From VXNE01 sp965205735 (lineage in GTDB: Bacteria; Pseudomonadota; Gammaproteobacteria; Pseudomonadales; Azotimanducaceae), in NCBI GenBank assembly GCA_965205735.1, contig OZ242179.1:2294001-2358000 (forward strand): a stretch of DNA of 64,000 nucleotides, written 5' to 3'. The notes under the pieces were generated by a model, which worked only from the letters and a program-made list of their open reading frames with translations, was not told the origin of the DNA and ran no database searches. Within the stretch, counting starts at the first letter, position 1. The number at the start of each line of letters is the position of its first letter. Positions 57,001 through 64,000 of this stretch are shown piece after piece. The translations under genes were made by a program, and so were the position numbers.

Positions 57001-60000
57001 CTGTGGCGTAGTCCACCGTGACCCGGCTGGTGACGGCGCCGGCGAGCGTGACGGTGAACACCGCGGGTTCTCCCTCCGCCGAGGCGCCACCCTCGACCGC
57101 CAGTTCCGGAGGCACGTCGTTGTCGAGGATGGTGCCGACCACCGCATCCGATACCAGACTGGCGTTGGCGGCGGAGGAAAGGTGAAGCGAGAGTCTTTCT
57201 TCCAGTTCCTTGTTGTCGTCGTCGAGGGTCTGGATTTCGACCGAGCCGGCCGTCTCTCCGACATCGATGGTGAGCGTCCCCGAAGCTGCGGTGTAGTCGA
57301 TGCCTGCGAAGGCCGTTTCGTTCGCCGTCCGGTAGTCGACGGTGACCACCGATCCGGCTGGCCGGTCGAGAGAGAAGGCGAACGCCAGGACGCCGCCTTC
57401 GATGGCGGCGGCGTTCCCGGCGGACAGCGTCGGGATGCCCCCGTCGTCGTCGAAGATGGTCGCCGTGGCTCCGCCGGTGGTCACCGTCGCATTCACCGCC
57501 GCCGACAGCCGCATCCCGAAATTCTCATCGGGTTCGCCCAGAGCGTCCTGCAGCAGGCGCACCGGAACCTCTTCGACGGACTCCCCGGACGCGAAGGTTA
57601 GGGTCCCTCGCGCGGTCTCGTAGTCGGTGCCCGCGCTTGCCGTGCCTTCCACGGTGGCGTAGTCCACGGTCACCGGTTGGCTGCCCGAGCCGGCCAGGGT
57701 CACGCGGAATCGGACCGTCTCGCCCTCGTTGCCCGCGGTTCCCGCGATCGACAGCGTCGGCGCGCCGTCGTTGTCTGCGATGTGGCCGGTGGCCACGTCG
57801 ACCGCCAGCGTTGCATTGACCGGTGACGAGAGCGTCAGCCCGAACGCCTCGTTCGGTTCGTACATTTCGTCCTCGTATATATGGACCGCGACGGTTTGCA
57901 CGGAAACACCCTTGGTGAACCGGAGTGTCCCATCTGCCGCCTCGTAGTCATCGCCGGCGTGCGCGGTGTCGTCGAAGGTGGCGTAGTCAACCGCGACGTC
58001 CCGGTCGGTCGCGCCGGAAAGGGCGACCTCGAAGGCCACTGTGCCGCCCTCTTCGCCCGAGCCGCCGGTGACGGACAGCGACGGTTCGGCGTCATTGTCG
58101 CGGATCGTGCCCGTGCCCGTGTCGGTGACCACCGTCGCGTTCACGGGCGATCGGAGCTGGAGGTAGAAGGTCTCGTCGGGCTCGTCCGTGACATCGTCCC
58201 TCAGCGCAACGGAGACCGTGCGGGACGTCTCGCCCGGCGCGAAGGTGAGCGACCCGGTCGACGTGCCGTAGTCGGTTTCCGCCCGCGCGGTGCCTCCGAG
58301 CGTCGAATAGCGGACGGAAACCGTGAGCGAGGTCGTTCCCGCCAGGGTCACCATGAAAACCGCTTCTCCGCCCTCTTCGCCGGTCGCCCCACTCACCGAG
58401 AGGGTTGGCGCGGTGTCGTTGTCCCTGATGGTGCCCGTGGCGACGCCGGCCGCCAGGGTCGCGTTGGCCGGCGACGAAAGCACCAACTCGAACGTCTCGT
58501 CCGGCTCGGCCAGGGTGTCGTCGATCAGCGCGACCGGGACGGTGCGGATCGCCACCAGATCTCCCGATGCAGCCATCCCCAACGTGAGGGTGCCCGCGGT
58601 CGCCTCGTAGTCCGCGCCCTCACGGGCGGAACGTTCACGCGTCGCGTAGTTCACCGTCACCTCCTGGGTGGTGGACCCGGTCAGGACCACTTCGAAGTTC
58701 GCATGGTCGCCCTCGGTGGCGGTCACGCTGCCGACGGTAAGCTGGGGCGCGCCGTCGTTGTCGACGATCCTGCCCTCGGCCGTTCCCGTGCCCCCCACCG
58801 AGGCGTTGACCGGCGCCGAAAGCGATAGCGTGAACGTCTCCTCGGGCTCGTCGAGATCGTCCTCGAGCAGTTGTACGGATACCGTGCGCCGTGTCGTCCC
58901 CGCTGCGAAGGTCAGCTCCCCGGCGACACTCGTGTAGTCGGCACTGCCCGCCGTGCCTTCGGCCGTCCCGAAGGAGACGCGCACGTTCCGGCCACTCGCG
59001 GCATTGAGTTCGACGGCGAACGCAAGGGCGGCCCCTTCCGCGGCGAAAGCGTCCGCGACGCTCAGGACGGGCGCATCGTCGTTGTCGACGATGGTCCCTT
59101 CCGCCGTTGCCGTCGAGATGGTGGCGTTCCCGGGCATCGATAGGGTCAGTTCGAAGGTCTCTTCGGGCTCGTCGAGAGCGTCGTCGCCGATGGACACCGA
59201 GACCGTCCGCCGGACGGTGCCGGGGGCGAAGGTCAGTACGCCGCTCGTCGCGGCGAAGTCCCCGGGCGAATTCGCCGTGCCCTCCGAGGTGGCGTAGGAC
59301 ACCGTGACCTCAAAGCCGCTCGCCGCCGTCAGCGTCACGGCGAATGCCGCAGTCCCGCCTTCCGTGGCGGTCGCGGCTGCCAGGGACAGCTCGGGCGGAT
59401 CGTCGTCGTCCCGGATCCCGCCCGCCCCGACGCGGTCTCCGAACGTCGCGTGGACGGGGGATGCGAGCCTCAGTTCGAAGGTCTCGTCCGGTTCGTCGAT
59501 ATTGTCGTCGATGAGCGGGACCGTGACCATGAGCGCCCGCGTCCCGGGCGGGAACGTCAGCGTCCCGGCGGTGGCTTCGAAGTCCGCGCCGACCGTGGCC
59601 GTCCCGTCCACGGCGTCGTAGGTCACCGCCACCTCGCGACCACTCGTGGCGGAAAGCGACACCTCGAACGCCGCGACTCCCCCTTCGGGGCCGTCAGCGT
59701 CCGTGACCGCGAGCGCGGGCGGGTTGTCGTCGTCCCGGATCGTGCCGTTCGCCCTGGCGGCCCCGCCGAGCGTCGCGTTCGACGGCGCGGACAGCGCGAA
59801 AGTGAGCGTCTCGTCCGGTTCGTCCAGGCTGTCCTCGACGGTCGAGACCGAAACCGTCTGTCTTCTCTGTCCGGGGGCGAAGGTCAAGGTCCCGTTGGCG
59901 GCCCCGAAGTCGTCCGGCTCAAGCGCGGTGCCGGACGAGGTGCCGTAGTCGACGGTGACGGTCAGGCTGCTCGCCGCGTCGAGCGTGACCTCGAACGCCA

Positions 60001-62443
60001 GATCCTCGCCCTCGTCGGCCACGGCGGCCGACGCGCCGAGCATCGGCGAGTCGTCGTTGTCCACGATGGTGCCCGTCGCCGATCCATCGAGGACCGTGGC
60101 GTTGGATGGCGACGTGAGCGCGAAATCGAAAGTCTCGCTTTCCTCGTCCTCGGCGTCATCCGTGAGGCCGACGGAGACCGTGGCGCCGACGGCGCCCGCG
60201 GCGATGGTCAGCGTCCCGCGCGCCGACACGAAATCCGATCCGCCGACCGCCGTGCCGTCCGACGTGGCGTAGTCGACCGTCACGTCGCGCCCGCTCGCCG
60301 CGGACAGTTCGACGACGAAGTCCGCGTCGGCGCCCTCGGTTCCCGTGGCGTCTTCGACGGACACGGTGGGCTCGTCGTCGTTGTCCGTGATCGTGCCGGT
60401 CGCGGTGCCCGCGTCGATCTCCGCCCCAACCGGGGAGCCGAGCGCCACGGTGAACGTCTCGGCCGGTTCGTCCAACGCGTCGTCCGCGAGTTGGACCGAG
60501 ATGGTGGACCGGGTCGCTCCCGGCGCGAAGGTCAGAGTGCCTTCCGTCGCCGTGAAATCGTGGGACTCGCGCGCCGTCCCGCTCGACGTGTCGTAGTCGA
60601 CCTCGATGGTTCGGGCGCTCGCGGCGTCCAGGCTGACCACGAACTCGGCGGTGGAACCCTCGGTGCCCGTGGCATCGGCCACCGATACGCCGGGCGGGTC
60701 GTCGTTGTCCCGGATCGTGGCGGTCGCGGTCGCGACGCCCAAGGTCGCATTGACCGGGTTGGTCAACTCCACGGAGAACGTCTCGTCCGGCTCGTCGATG
60801 CTGTCGTCGACCAGGGGAATCCGGATCGTCGCCGTGCTGACCCCGGCGGCGAACGTGAGGGTTTCCGATGACGCGGTGAAGTCGTCCCCGGCCGTCGCCG
60901 TGAGGTCCGATGTGGCGTAGTCGACGGACAGATCAAGACTCCCCCGCCCGCCTCCGACCGACACCACGAGCTCCACCGAGCCGTCGCCCTCGGACGCCAC
61001 GCCGTCCACGATGGAGAACTCGGGTGACGCGTCGTCGTCTTCGATGGTGCCGGTTGCCGTGCCGTCGACGATGAACGCGTTCGCCGGCGCGGTGAGGTTG
61101 AGGATGAAGTCCTCGTTCGACTCCCTGGCGGTGTCGGGGAGCACGGGCACGTTGATCGTCAACGAGGTGGTTCCGACCGGAAAGGTCAGGGTGCCTCTCA
61201 TCGCGGTGTAGTCGCTGCCGGCCGTGGCGGTACCGTCGGCGGTGGCATAGGAGACCGTCGCCTCGCTCGTGCCGGCCGTGTTGAGCGTAACGACGAAAGA
61301 GAGGTCGCCGACGGTGTCCTCCAGCCCCTTCGCGTCGCTCACGGACACGCCCGGCGAACTCGAGGGGTCAAGGATCGTGCCGGTCCCCGTCCCGGTGCCG
61401 ATCGTCGCGTTGGTGGCGTTCGACAGGGTGACCGTCATGTCCTCGTCGAGTTCGGGGACGCCGTCGTCCACGACGCTGACCTCGATCGTCGCCGTCGTCT
61501 CGCCCGCGGCGAAGGTGAGCGTGCCGGACCCCGAGGCGTAGTCGGCGCCGGATGTCGCCGTGCCGTCGGCAGTCGTGTATTGCACCGTGATCTCTTTGCC
61601 GCTGGCCGCATCGAGTGAGACCTCGAAGGTCAGTGGACCGCTGTACTCGGCGACCGAGTCGTTGCCCATCGAAAGGGACGGCTCGTCGTCGTTGTCGGCG
61701 ATCTGGAAGGCCACGAAGTCCTCTCCCGTGACATCTCCGCGCACAAAGGTGATCTCGTAGGCCATCGTCTCGTCGTGCTCGTCCGTCGAGTCATCGATGA
61801 AGTAGATGTAGGCGCGCTCCGAATAGTAACCGCCCGCCTTGATCGTGAGTGATCCGGACGATGCCGTGTAGTCCTCGCCGGCTTTCGCCGTGATGTCCAT
61901 GGGGGCGTAGTTGATCACGGAGTCCTGCAACGCGACGTTGGGATATGGGAGCGACCAGACGAAATAGGCATCGGGAGTGTCCTCGGTGTACGTGCCCCTG
62001 CAGGCAACGGTCTTGTCGGGCGGCGGGTTCTCCCAGCCGCACGGTCCGCGGCCCACGCGATGCACGGTGATCTTGCCGGCGATCGGGGCATTCACACCGA
62101 CGTCGGATACCAGGGAGCCGGCGGTGGTCGCGTCCTGCGCCAGCCGCCCCGCCTCCACTCGCTGGCCGGCGTCGTCCGCCGCAACTACCCGAACCTCGCC
62201 CGGAACCGCCGACCGGCTCTCGATCCGAACCACGCCCGCGTGACCCTCCGACGCCGCCGACGGCACGTACGGCACCGTGTGCGCCTTCTCCGCGCCCCAC
62301 GCCAACGTCCCGAACAGCGCCACCGCCATGCGCGCGAACATGCGCCGAGTCGACCATCCGACAGCGGCGCCACGACGCTGTCGGCACTCAGTCCCTTTCA
62401 AGAACACGGGCGAGATTACGGTTTTCTCAGAACTTCCCGTCAT
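54044..62443 (-). CDS. Giant Calx-beta repeat protein with P-family leader and C-terminal barrel
   Basis: About 2800 residues from ATG 62443 (MTGSSEKTV); the frame is open to 62500, overlapping a barrel remnant. Leader RRGAAVGWSTRRMFARMAVA and the next ~70 residues (HTVPYVPSAASEG to VEAGRLAQDA) are the start of the P-family N-module. The rest of that module is replaced by Calx-beta domains: about 19, each ~105 residues with VDYAT..GTA...DY and a closing GTI.DND. A cadherin-like spacer (LCVGGDPVEIDLARHF) leads to an autotransporter-type barrel (~2430-2799: WAVWGRGDTQRFESG, RVGRGWVWAALG, FARGDWGDG, GTGLQASLTW). It ends ...VLEALGRF; the terminal Phe is the usual outer-membrane barrel sorting signal. 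Probable large Ca2+-stabilised adhesin. Confidence 0.85.
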   Translation of the reverse strand: MTGSSEKTVISPVFLKGTECRQRRGAAVGWSTRRMFARMAVALFGTLAWGAEKAHTVPYVPSAASEGHAGVVRIESRSAVPGEVRVVAADDAGQRVEAGRLAQDATTAGSLVSDVGVNAPIAGKITVHRVGRGPCGWENPPPDKTVACRGTYTEDTPDAYFVWSLPYPNVALQDSVINYAPMDITAKAGEDYTASSGSLTIKAGGYYSERAYIYFIDDSTDEHDETMAYEITFVRGDVTGEDFVAFQIADNDDEPSLSMGNDSVAEYSGPLTFEVSLDAASGKEITVQYTTADGTATSGADYASGSGTLTFAAGETTATIEVSVVDDGVPELDEDMTVTLSNATNATIGTGTGTGTILDPSSSPGVSVSDAKGLEDTVGDLSFVVTLNTAGTSEATVSYATADGTATAGSDYTAMRGTLTFPVGTTSLTINVPVLPDTARESNEDFILNLTAPANAFIVDGTATGTIEDDDASPEFSIVDGVASEGDGSVELVVSVGGGRGSLDLSVDYATSDLTATAGDDFTASSETLTFAAGVSTATIRIPLVDDSIDEPDETFSVELTNPVNATLGVATATATIRDNDDPPGVSVADATGTEGSTAEFVVSLDAASARTIEVDYDTSSGTARESHDFTATEGTLTFAPGATRSTISVQLADDALDEPAETFTVALGSPVGAEIDAGTATGTITDNDDEPTVSVEDATGTEGADADFVVELSAASGRDVTVDYATSDGTAVGGSDFVSARGTLTIAAGAVGATVSVGLTDDAEDEESETFDFALTSPSNATVLDGSATGTIVDNDDSPMLGASAAVADEGEDLAFEVTLDAASSLTVTVDYGTSSGTALEPDDFGAANGTLTFAPGQRRQTVSVSTVEDSLDEPDETLTFALSAPSNATLGGAARANGTIRDDDNPPALAVTDADGPEGGVAAFEVSLSATSGREVAVTYDAVDGTATVGADFEATAGTLTFPPGTRALMVTVPLIDDNIDEPDETFELRLASPVHATFGDRVGAGGIRDDDDPPELSLAAATATEGGTAAFAVTLTAASGFEVTVSYATSEGTANSPGDFAATSGVLTFAPGTVRRTVSVSIGDDALDEPEETFELTLSMPGNATISTATAEGTIVDNDDAPVLSVADAFAAEGAALAFAVELNAASGRNVRVSFGTAEGTAGSADYTSVAGELTFAAGTTRRTVSVQLLEDDLDEPEETFTLSLSAPVNASVGGTGTAEGRIVDNDGAPQLTVGSVTATEGDHANFEVVLTGSTTQEVTVNYATRERSAREGADYEATAGTLTLGMAASGDLVAIRTVPVALIDDTLAEPDETFELVLSSPANATLAAGVATGTIRDNDTAPTLSVSGATGEEGGEAVFMVTLAGTTSLTVSVRYSTLGGTARAETDYGTSTGSLTFAPGETSRTVSVALRDDVTDEPDETFYLQLRSPVNATVVTDTGTGTIRDNDAEPSLSVTGGSGEEGGTVAFEVALSGATDRDVAVDYATFDDTAHAGDDYEAADGTLRFTKGVSVQTVAVHIYEDEMYEPNEAFGLTLSSPVNATLAVDVATGHIADNDGAPTLSIAGTAGNEGETVRFRVTLAGSGSQPVTVDYATVEGTASAGTDYETARGTLTFASGESVEEVPVRLLQDALGEPDENFGMRLSAAVNATVTTGGATATIFDDDGGIPTLSAGNAAAIEGGVLAFAFSLDRPAGSVVTVDYRTANETAFAGIDYTAASGTLTIDVGETAGSVEIQTLDDDNKELEERLSLHLSSAANASLVSDAVVGTILDNDVPPELAVEGGASAEGEPAVFTVTLAGAVTSRVTVDYATVAGTALDDVDFLPVQGKLTFDAGTAVVVTVTTVDDDIDEPVETLGLSLSAPVNAELPVDSAISTIEDDDEPPALSIADASGVEGEAARFPVTLSDPSGFEVTVAYSTSDGTAVAGADYDAVGGSLVFAPGETTATVSIPLVQDDLNEPDENFTVSLSNPANATLATATAEGLIIDDDLLAQLAVAGGSGVEGGTVDFRVTLDTASTRTVTVDYATAAETAREDADYEPVHGALAFLPGESAKTVKVTLVDDDVHEDDETFTLNLSMAENAAVSTAWATGTIVDDDAAPKLSITGGTAPEGGTIGFTVTLTGSTSRTATVDYATADGTAIADDDYAPAAGTLTFLPGDAVATFAVSIADDAEYEPEESFEATLSSPLHATLATGTATGTILDNDEKPPTLSARPADPMLCVGGDPVEIDLARHFDGTSLRYSAASADTAVATVELRGSVLTVAPVEEGQTTLALSAANSSGEALIELTATVVTDPAELEAVESVLASIGRGILTSVTGSVQARFATERSASITAPSEWAQAVPDAGAGAWNERTGLPIRGARTGVWDRWGLPESQGVDGHGSRVGDDRWPGTANRRGISPFSFDSSRSGSTGPEGPAWAVWGRGDTQRFESGMDGASQDGTLTAVHLGADARVGDWLAGVSVANTSAEADYRFGRSVAACGGGGIGEGMVDAKLTSVHPYAGRRVGRGWVWAALGAGGGEASVERCETGQRNKADLSIRLAALGGRHPFAGGERISVSVVEEIGGLNLTTGDAMGLVGNRSVSVGQARLGLEAAGVAPADCECSLSTFVRAFARGDWGDGATGAGLELAAGVRYRNVPRRLGVDAGVRGLVVHSAEDAAERSANLTFSILPRADGTGLQASLTWRREAGGLQLGALDGISPWTALAGRQPDAERQWTTQVRLGFGMVRRGFEGTHAIATPFAELDAGFSDRGGARFGVRHEFGERVRRLVVEWRIEQRSFFSRTENGIVLEALGRF

Positions 62444-62478
62444 GGCCACGCCTTTGCTCACGTTGTGCTCCCAGTTCC

Positions 62479-62718
62479 TCAGCGCCGCGCTTCGAACCAC
62501 GCCATCACGAACCGGCCGTCGCCGCCGCCCCGCCGATGCCCGATCGAAAACTCACCCACGAACTGGCCCTGCCCGGGAAGCGCCTCGTAACGCAATCCGC
62601 CGAGCAGCCAGTCCCCGACCCGCCCATCCGCGCCCACCTGCAACGCGGTGAGGGATCCATCCTTGAACAGCTCTCCGTCGCCAAAACGCCGCATACTGCC
62701 CCCGCAAAGATATATCAT
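62479..62718 (-). pseudogene. Internally deleted barrel-gene fragment
   Basis: 79 codons joining RRFGDGELFKDGSLTALQ and GRVGDWLLG (barrel start of the gene at 48545) directly to GLRYEALPGQ and FVMAWFEARR (its end), skipping about 290 residues. The stop is 35 bp upstream of the giant gene's start. It repeats the pattern of a barrel 3' end immediately before a P-type leader. Confidence 0.8.
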
Positions 62719-62790
62719 TCACATGTGACGTTTATGTGATAGTCACAGAACTAGAGTGTTGTTTGAGTGACTTTTCGACGGTGATCTGAC
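62709..62790. repeat. AT-rich GTGA-motif boundary repeat, copy 3
   Basis: Spaced GTGA motifs, then TTTTCGACGGTGATCTGACCAC in two blocks, shared with the copies at 41620 and 52729. It overlaps the 5' edge of the barrel remnant. Confidence 0.5.
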
Positions 62791-62802
62791 CACGCCGTCC
62801 GG

Positions 62803-62854
62803 CTAGCCCAAATATTTCATCAAGGGCCGCGATGATCGCGCAGGATTTTGCCCG
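62803..62854. repeat. 52-bp dispersed repeat, copy 2
   Basis: One mismatch to 53291-53342. Here it lies 12 bp after the AT-rich boundary repeat, whereas in copy 1 a ~475-bp GAF fragment separates them. The rest of 62855-63011 shows GC-rich inverted stretches but no gene. Confidence 0.65.
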
Positions 62855-63011
62855 CGTGCGGGTGCTTGTCTGTTGTAATTCCCAGGTCTTGGGCCTTGCG
62901 GGAGGGTCCACCCGGGACGCCTCACTCAAGGCGCCCCGGGGGCGGTGGAGTTGACTGTGGACAGATCGCCTGGTGTGGGTATTCCGGAGCGACGAACTCC
63001 AAGCCCTGCCT

Positions 63012-64000
63012 TCAGAATCCGGCGTCTATGCGCAACAGAACATCGCCGGCCACGACGCCGGAGAACCGACGCTGGCCAACCGACAACTCCATAGCGATTT
63101 TGCCGTTGCCTTTGACGGACTCGTACCGCAGGCCGGATCGGTAGTCGATCGAATCCCGCCCGGAAGTCTGCAGGCGCGCGAATGGCATCGCCACACGACG
63201 CGGTGAACCAAAGCTGTAGCCCAGATCCAACGACGTTTGCCAGCCGGATTGCGCCGTTCGCTCCTTCTGGCGCAAGACATCCCACTGGTCCATCGCACGG
63301 ATGTCCTGGCCTTGCCGAGTCGCCAGAGTCAGACTCAATCCAGTCCCATCGGCCTTCGGCAGAAGCGATGCCGACAGGTCGACCCCCACTTCGGAAACAT
63401 CGCCAGCAGAGTGAGTCGCCAGCACGTGGACACCCGCATCCAACGCTATCCGGCGCCCCCGGTCCAGATACCGGGACCCGGCCGCGAACTCCACACCCAC
63501 GCCGGTGCTGCCGTCGCCCCAGTCACGCCGCGCCGACGCCCGAACCCACGTCGTCAGCGGACAAGAGCGTCTCGCTGGCGCGACCCCGAGTTGCACGCCG
63601 ATTCGCGCCTGGCCCACCGTCACCTCCCGCTGGCCGACTGGTCCCCGCGCCGCGTCAGTCGCCAAGCGCAACACGCCCACGTCTTCCACCAGCGACCACT
63701 CGAACCGGTCTCCCGCGGCGACGGGATGGCGACCGCCCATCGCGACCGTATGCATCGCGAGGTCGGCCGCTCCACGCATGCCCGACCCACATCTCTCGAC
63801 CACCGCCTCACCCCGGCCAGTGCCTACCGTTGCCCATAGCCAGCCGGAACCCATTGATCGGCCCGCGTATGGCTGTACGCTCATCAACTCCGTCTCGAAT
63901 ATCCCCGTGCCCGCGTCGGACGTGCCACAGCCGGCCGAAGAGCGTACGAAGTTGTAGTCCGCGACCGCCCGGTTTCCCGACACGGAGACTCCGGCGAGCC
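63012..64000 (-). CDS. Autotransporter-like barrel protein, partial (5' end outside window)
   Basis: The last ~329 codons of a larger gene, continuing past the right edge. The segment aligns with the barrels of the giant and the 48545 proteins: GVSVSGNRAVADYNF, ETELMSVQPYAGR, GSGWLWATVGTGRGEAVVERC, GRHPVAAGDRFE, SARRDWGDGSTG and GTGLSLTLATRQ. It ends VLLRIDAGF, with the terminal Phe typical of outer-membrane barrels. Its passenger region is not visible. It is the third member of the barrel family in the window and the most diverged. Confidence 0.8.
   Translation of the reverse strand, partial: LAGVSVSGNRAVADYNFVRSSAGCGTSDAGTGIFETELMSVQPYAGRSMGSGWLWATVGTGRGEAVVERCGSGMRGAADLAMHTVAMGGRHPVAAGDRFEWSLVEDVGVLRLATDAARGPVGQREVTVGQARIGVQLGVAPARRSCPLTTWVRASARRDWGDGSTGVGVEFAAGSRYLDRGRRIALDAGVHVLATHSAGDVSEVGVDLSASLLPKADGTGLSLTLATRQGQDIRAMDQWDVLRQKERTAQSGWQTSLDLGYSFGSPRRVAMPFARLQTSGRDSIDYRSGLRYESVKGNGKIAMELSVGQRRFSGVVAGDVLLRIDAGF

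Overview
The window is high-GC bacterial DNA with short intergenic gaps, Shine-Dalgarno starts, toxin-antitoxin pairs and Gram-negative outer-membrane-type barrel domains. This suggests a Pseudomonadota-like, probably marine or host-associated bacterium. The abundance of phytanoyl-CoA dioxygenase-like enzymes, PIN toxins and CARDB/Calx-beta surface proteins resembles sponge-associated lineages, but that placement is inference and I cannot name a genus.

Region 1 (1-14.3 kb) is metabolic. A minus-strand cluster holds a DUF1080-like protein, two PhyH-family Fe(II)/2-oxoglutarate dioxygenases and two SnoaL/NTF2-like proteins. Two copies of a ~166-bp palindromic MITE sit in this cluster. Next come two toxin-antitoxin pairs (4.8-6.2 kb), each with a palindromic operator candidate and a 4-bp toxin/antitoxin overlap. 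After these lie a TauD-like dioxygenase (its 3' end tandemly duplicated), an MFS permease, a mannonate-dehydratase-like TIM barrel, an aldo/keto reductase, a beta-propeller lactonase, a D-2-hydroxyacid dehydrogenase and a Gfo/Idh/MocA oxidoreductase. This looks like a sugar-acid catabolic neighbourhood.

Region 2 (14.4-48.5 kb) is the striking part. Ten tandem minus-strand paralogues (P1-P10) share a secretion signal, four tandem copies of an unnamed ~115-residue beta-type domain, a variable number of CARDB (Ig-like) repeats and a different C-terminus in nearly every copy. P1, P2 and P5 are broken by small indels, P9 is truncated at both ends, and P3, P4, P6, P7, P8 and P10 are open. Internal sequence is mosaic between copies, consistent with repeated gene conversion. 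Debris lies between the copies: 3' tails of barrel genes, CARDB tails, a PAS-domain fragment, a decayed group II intron with a recognisable domain V, and an IS6-family transposase missing its C-terminus.

Region 3 (48.5-64 kb) holds the likely partner genes. One is a 1319-residue Calx-beta protein with an autotransporter-like barrel, 17 bp upstream of P10. The second is a ~2800-residue protein whose secretion leader and first ~70 residues come from the P family, followed by about 19 Calx-beta domains and a barrel ending in Phe. The third is a further barrel protein running off the right edge. Between them are fragments of a GAF sensor and an S8 peptidase, a third MITE copy, and short repeats that recur at gene-unit boundaries. 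My reading is a rapidly rearranging locus of modular cell-surface proteins with exchangeable C-terminal modules. No tRNA, rRNA or CRISPR array was seen.
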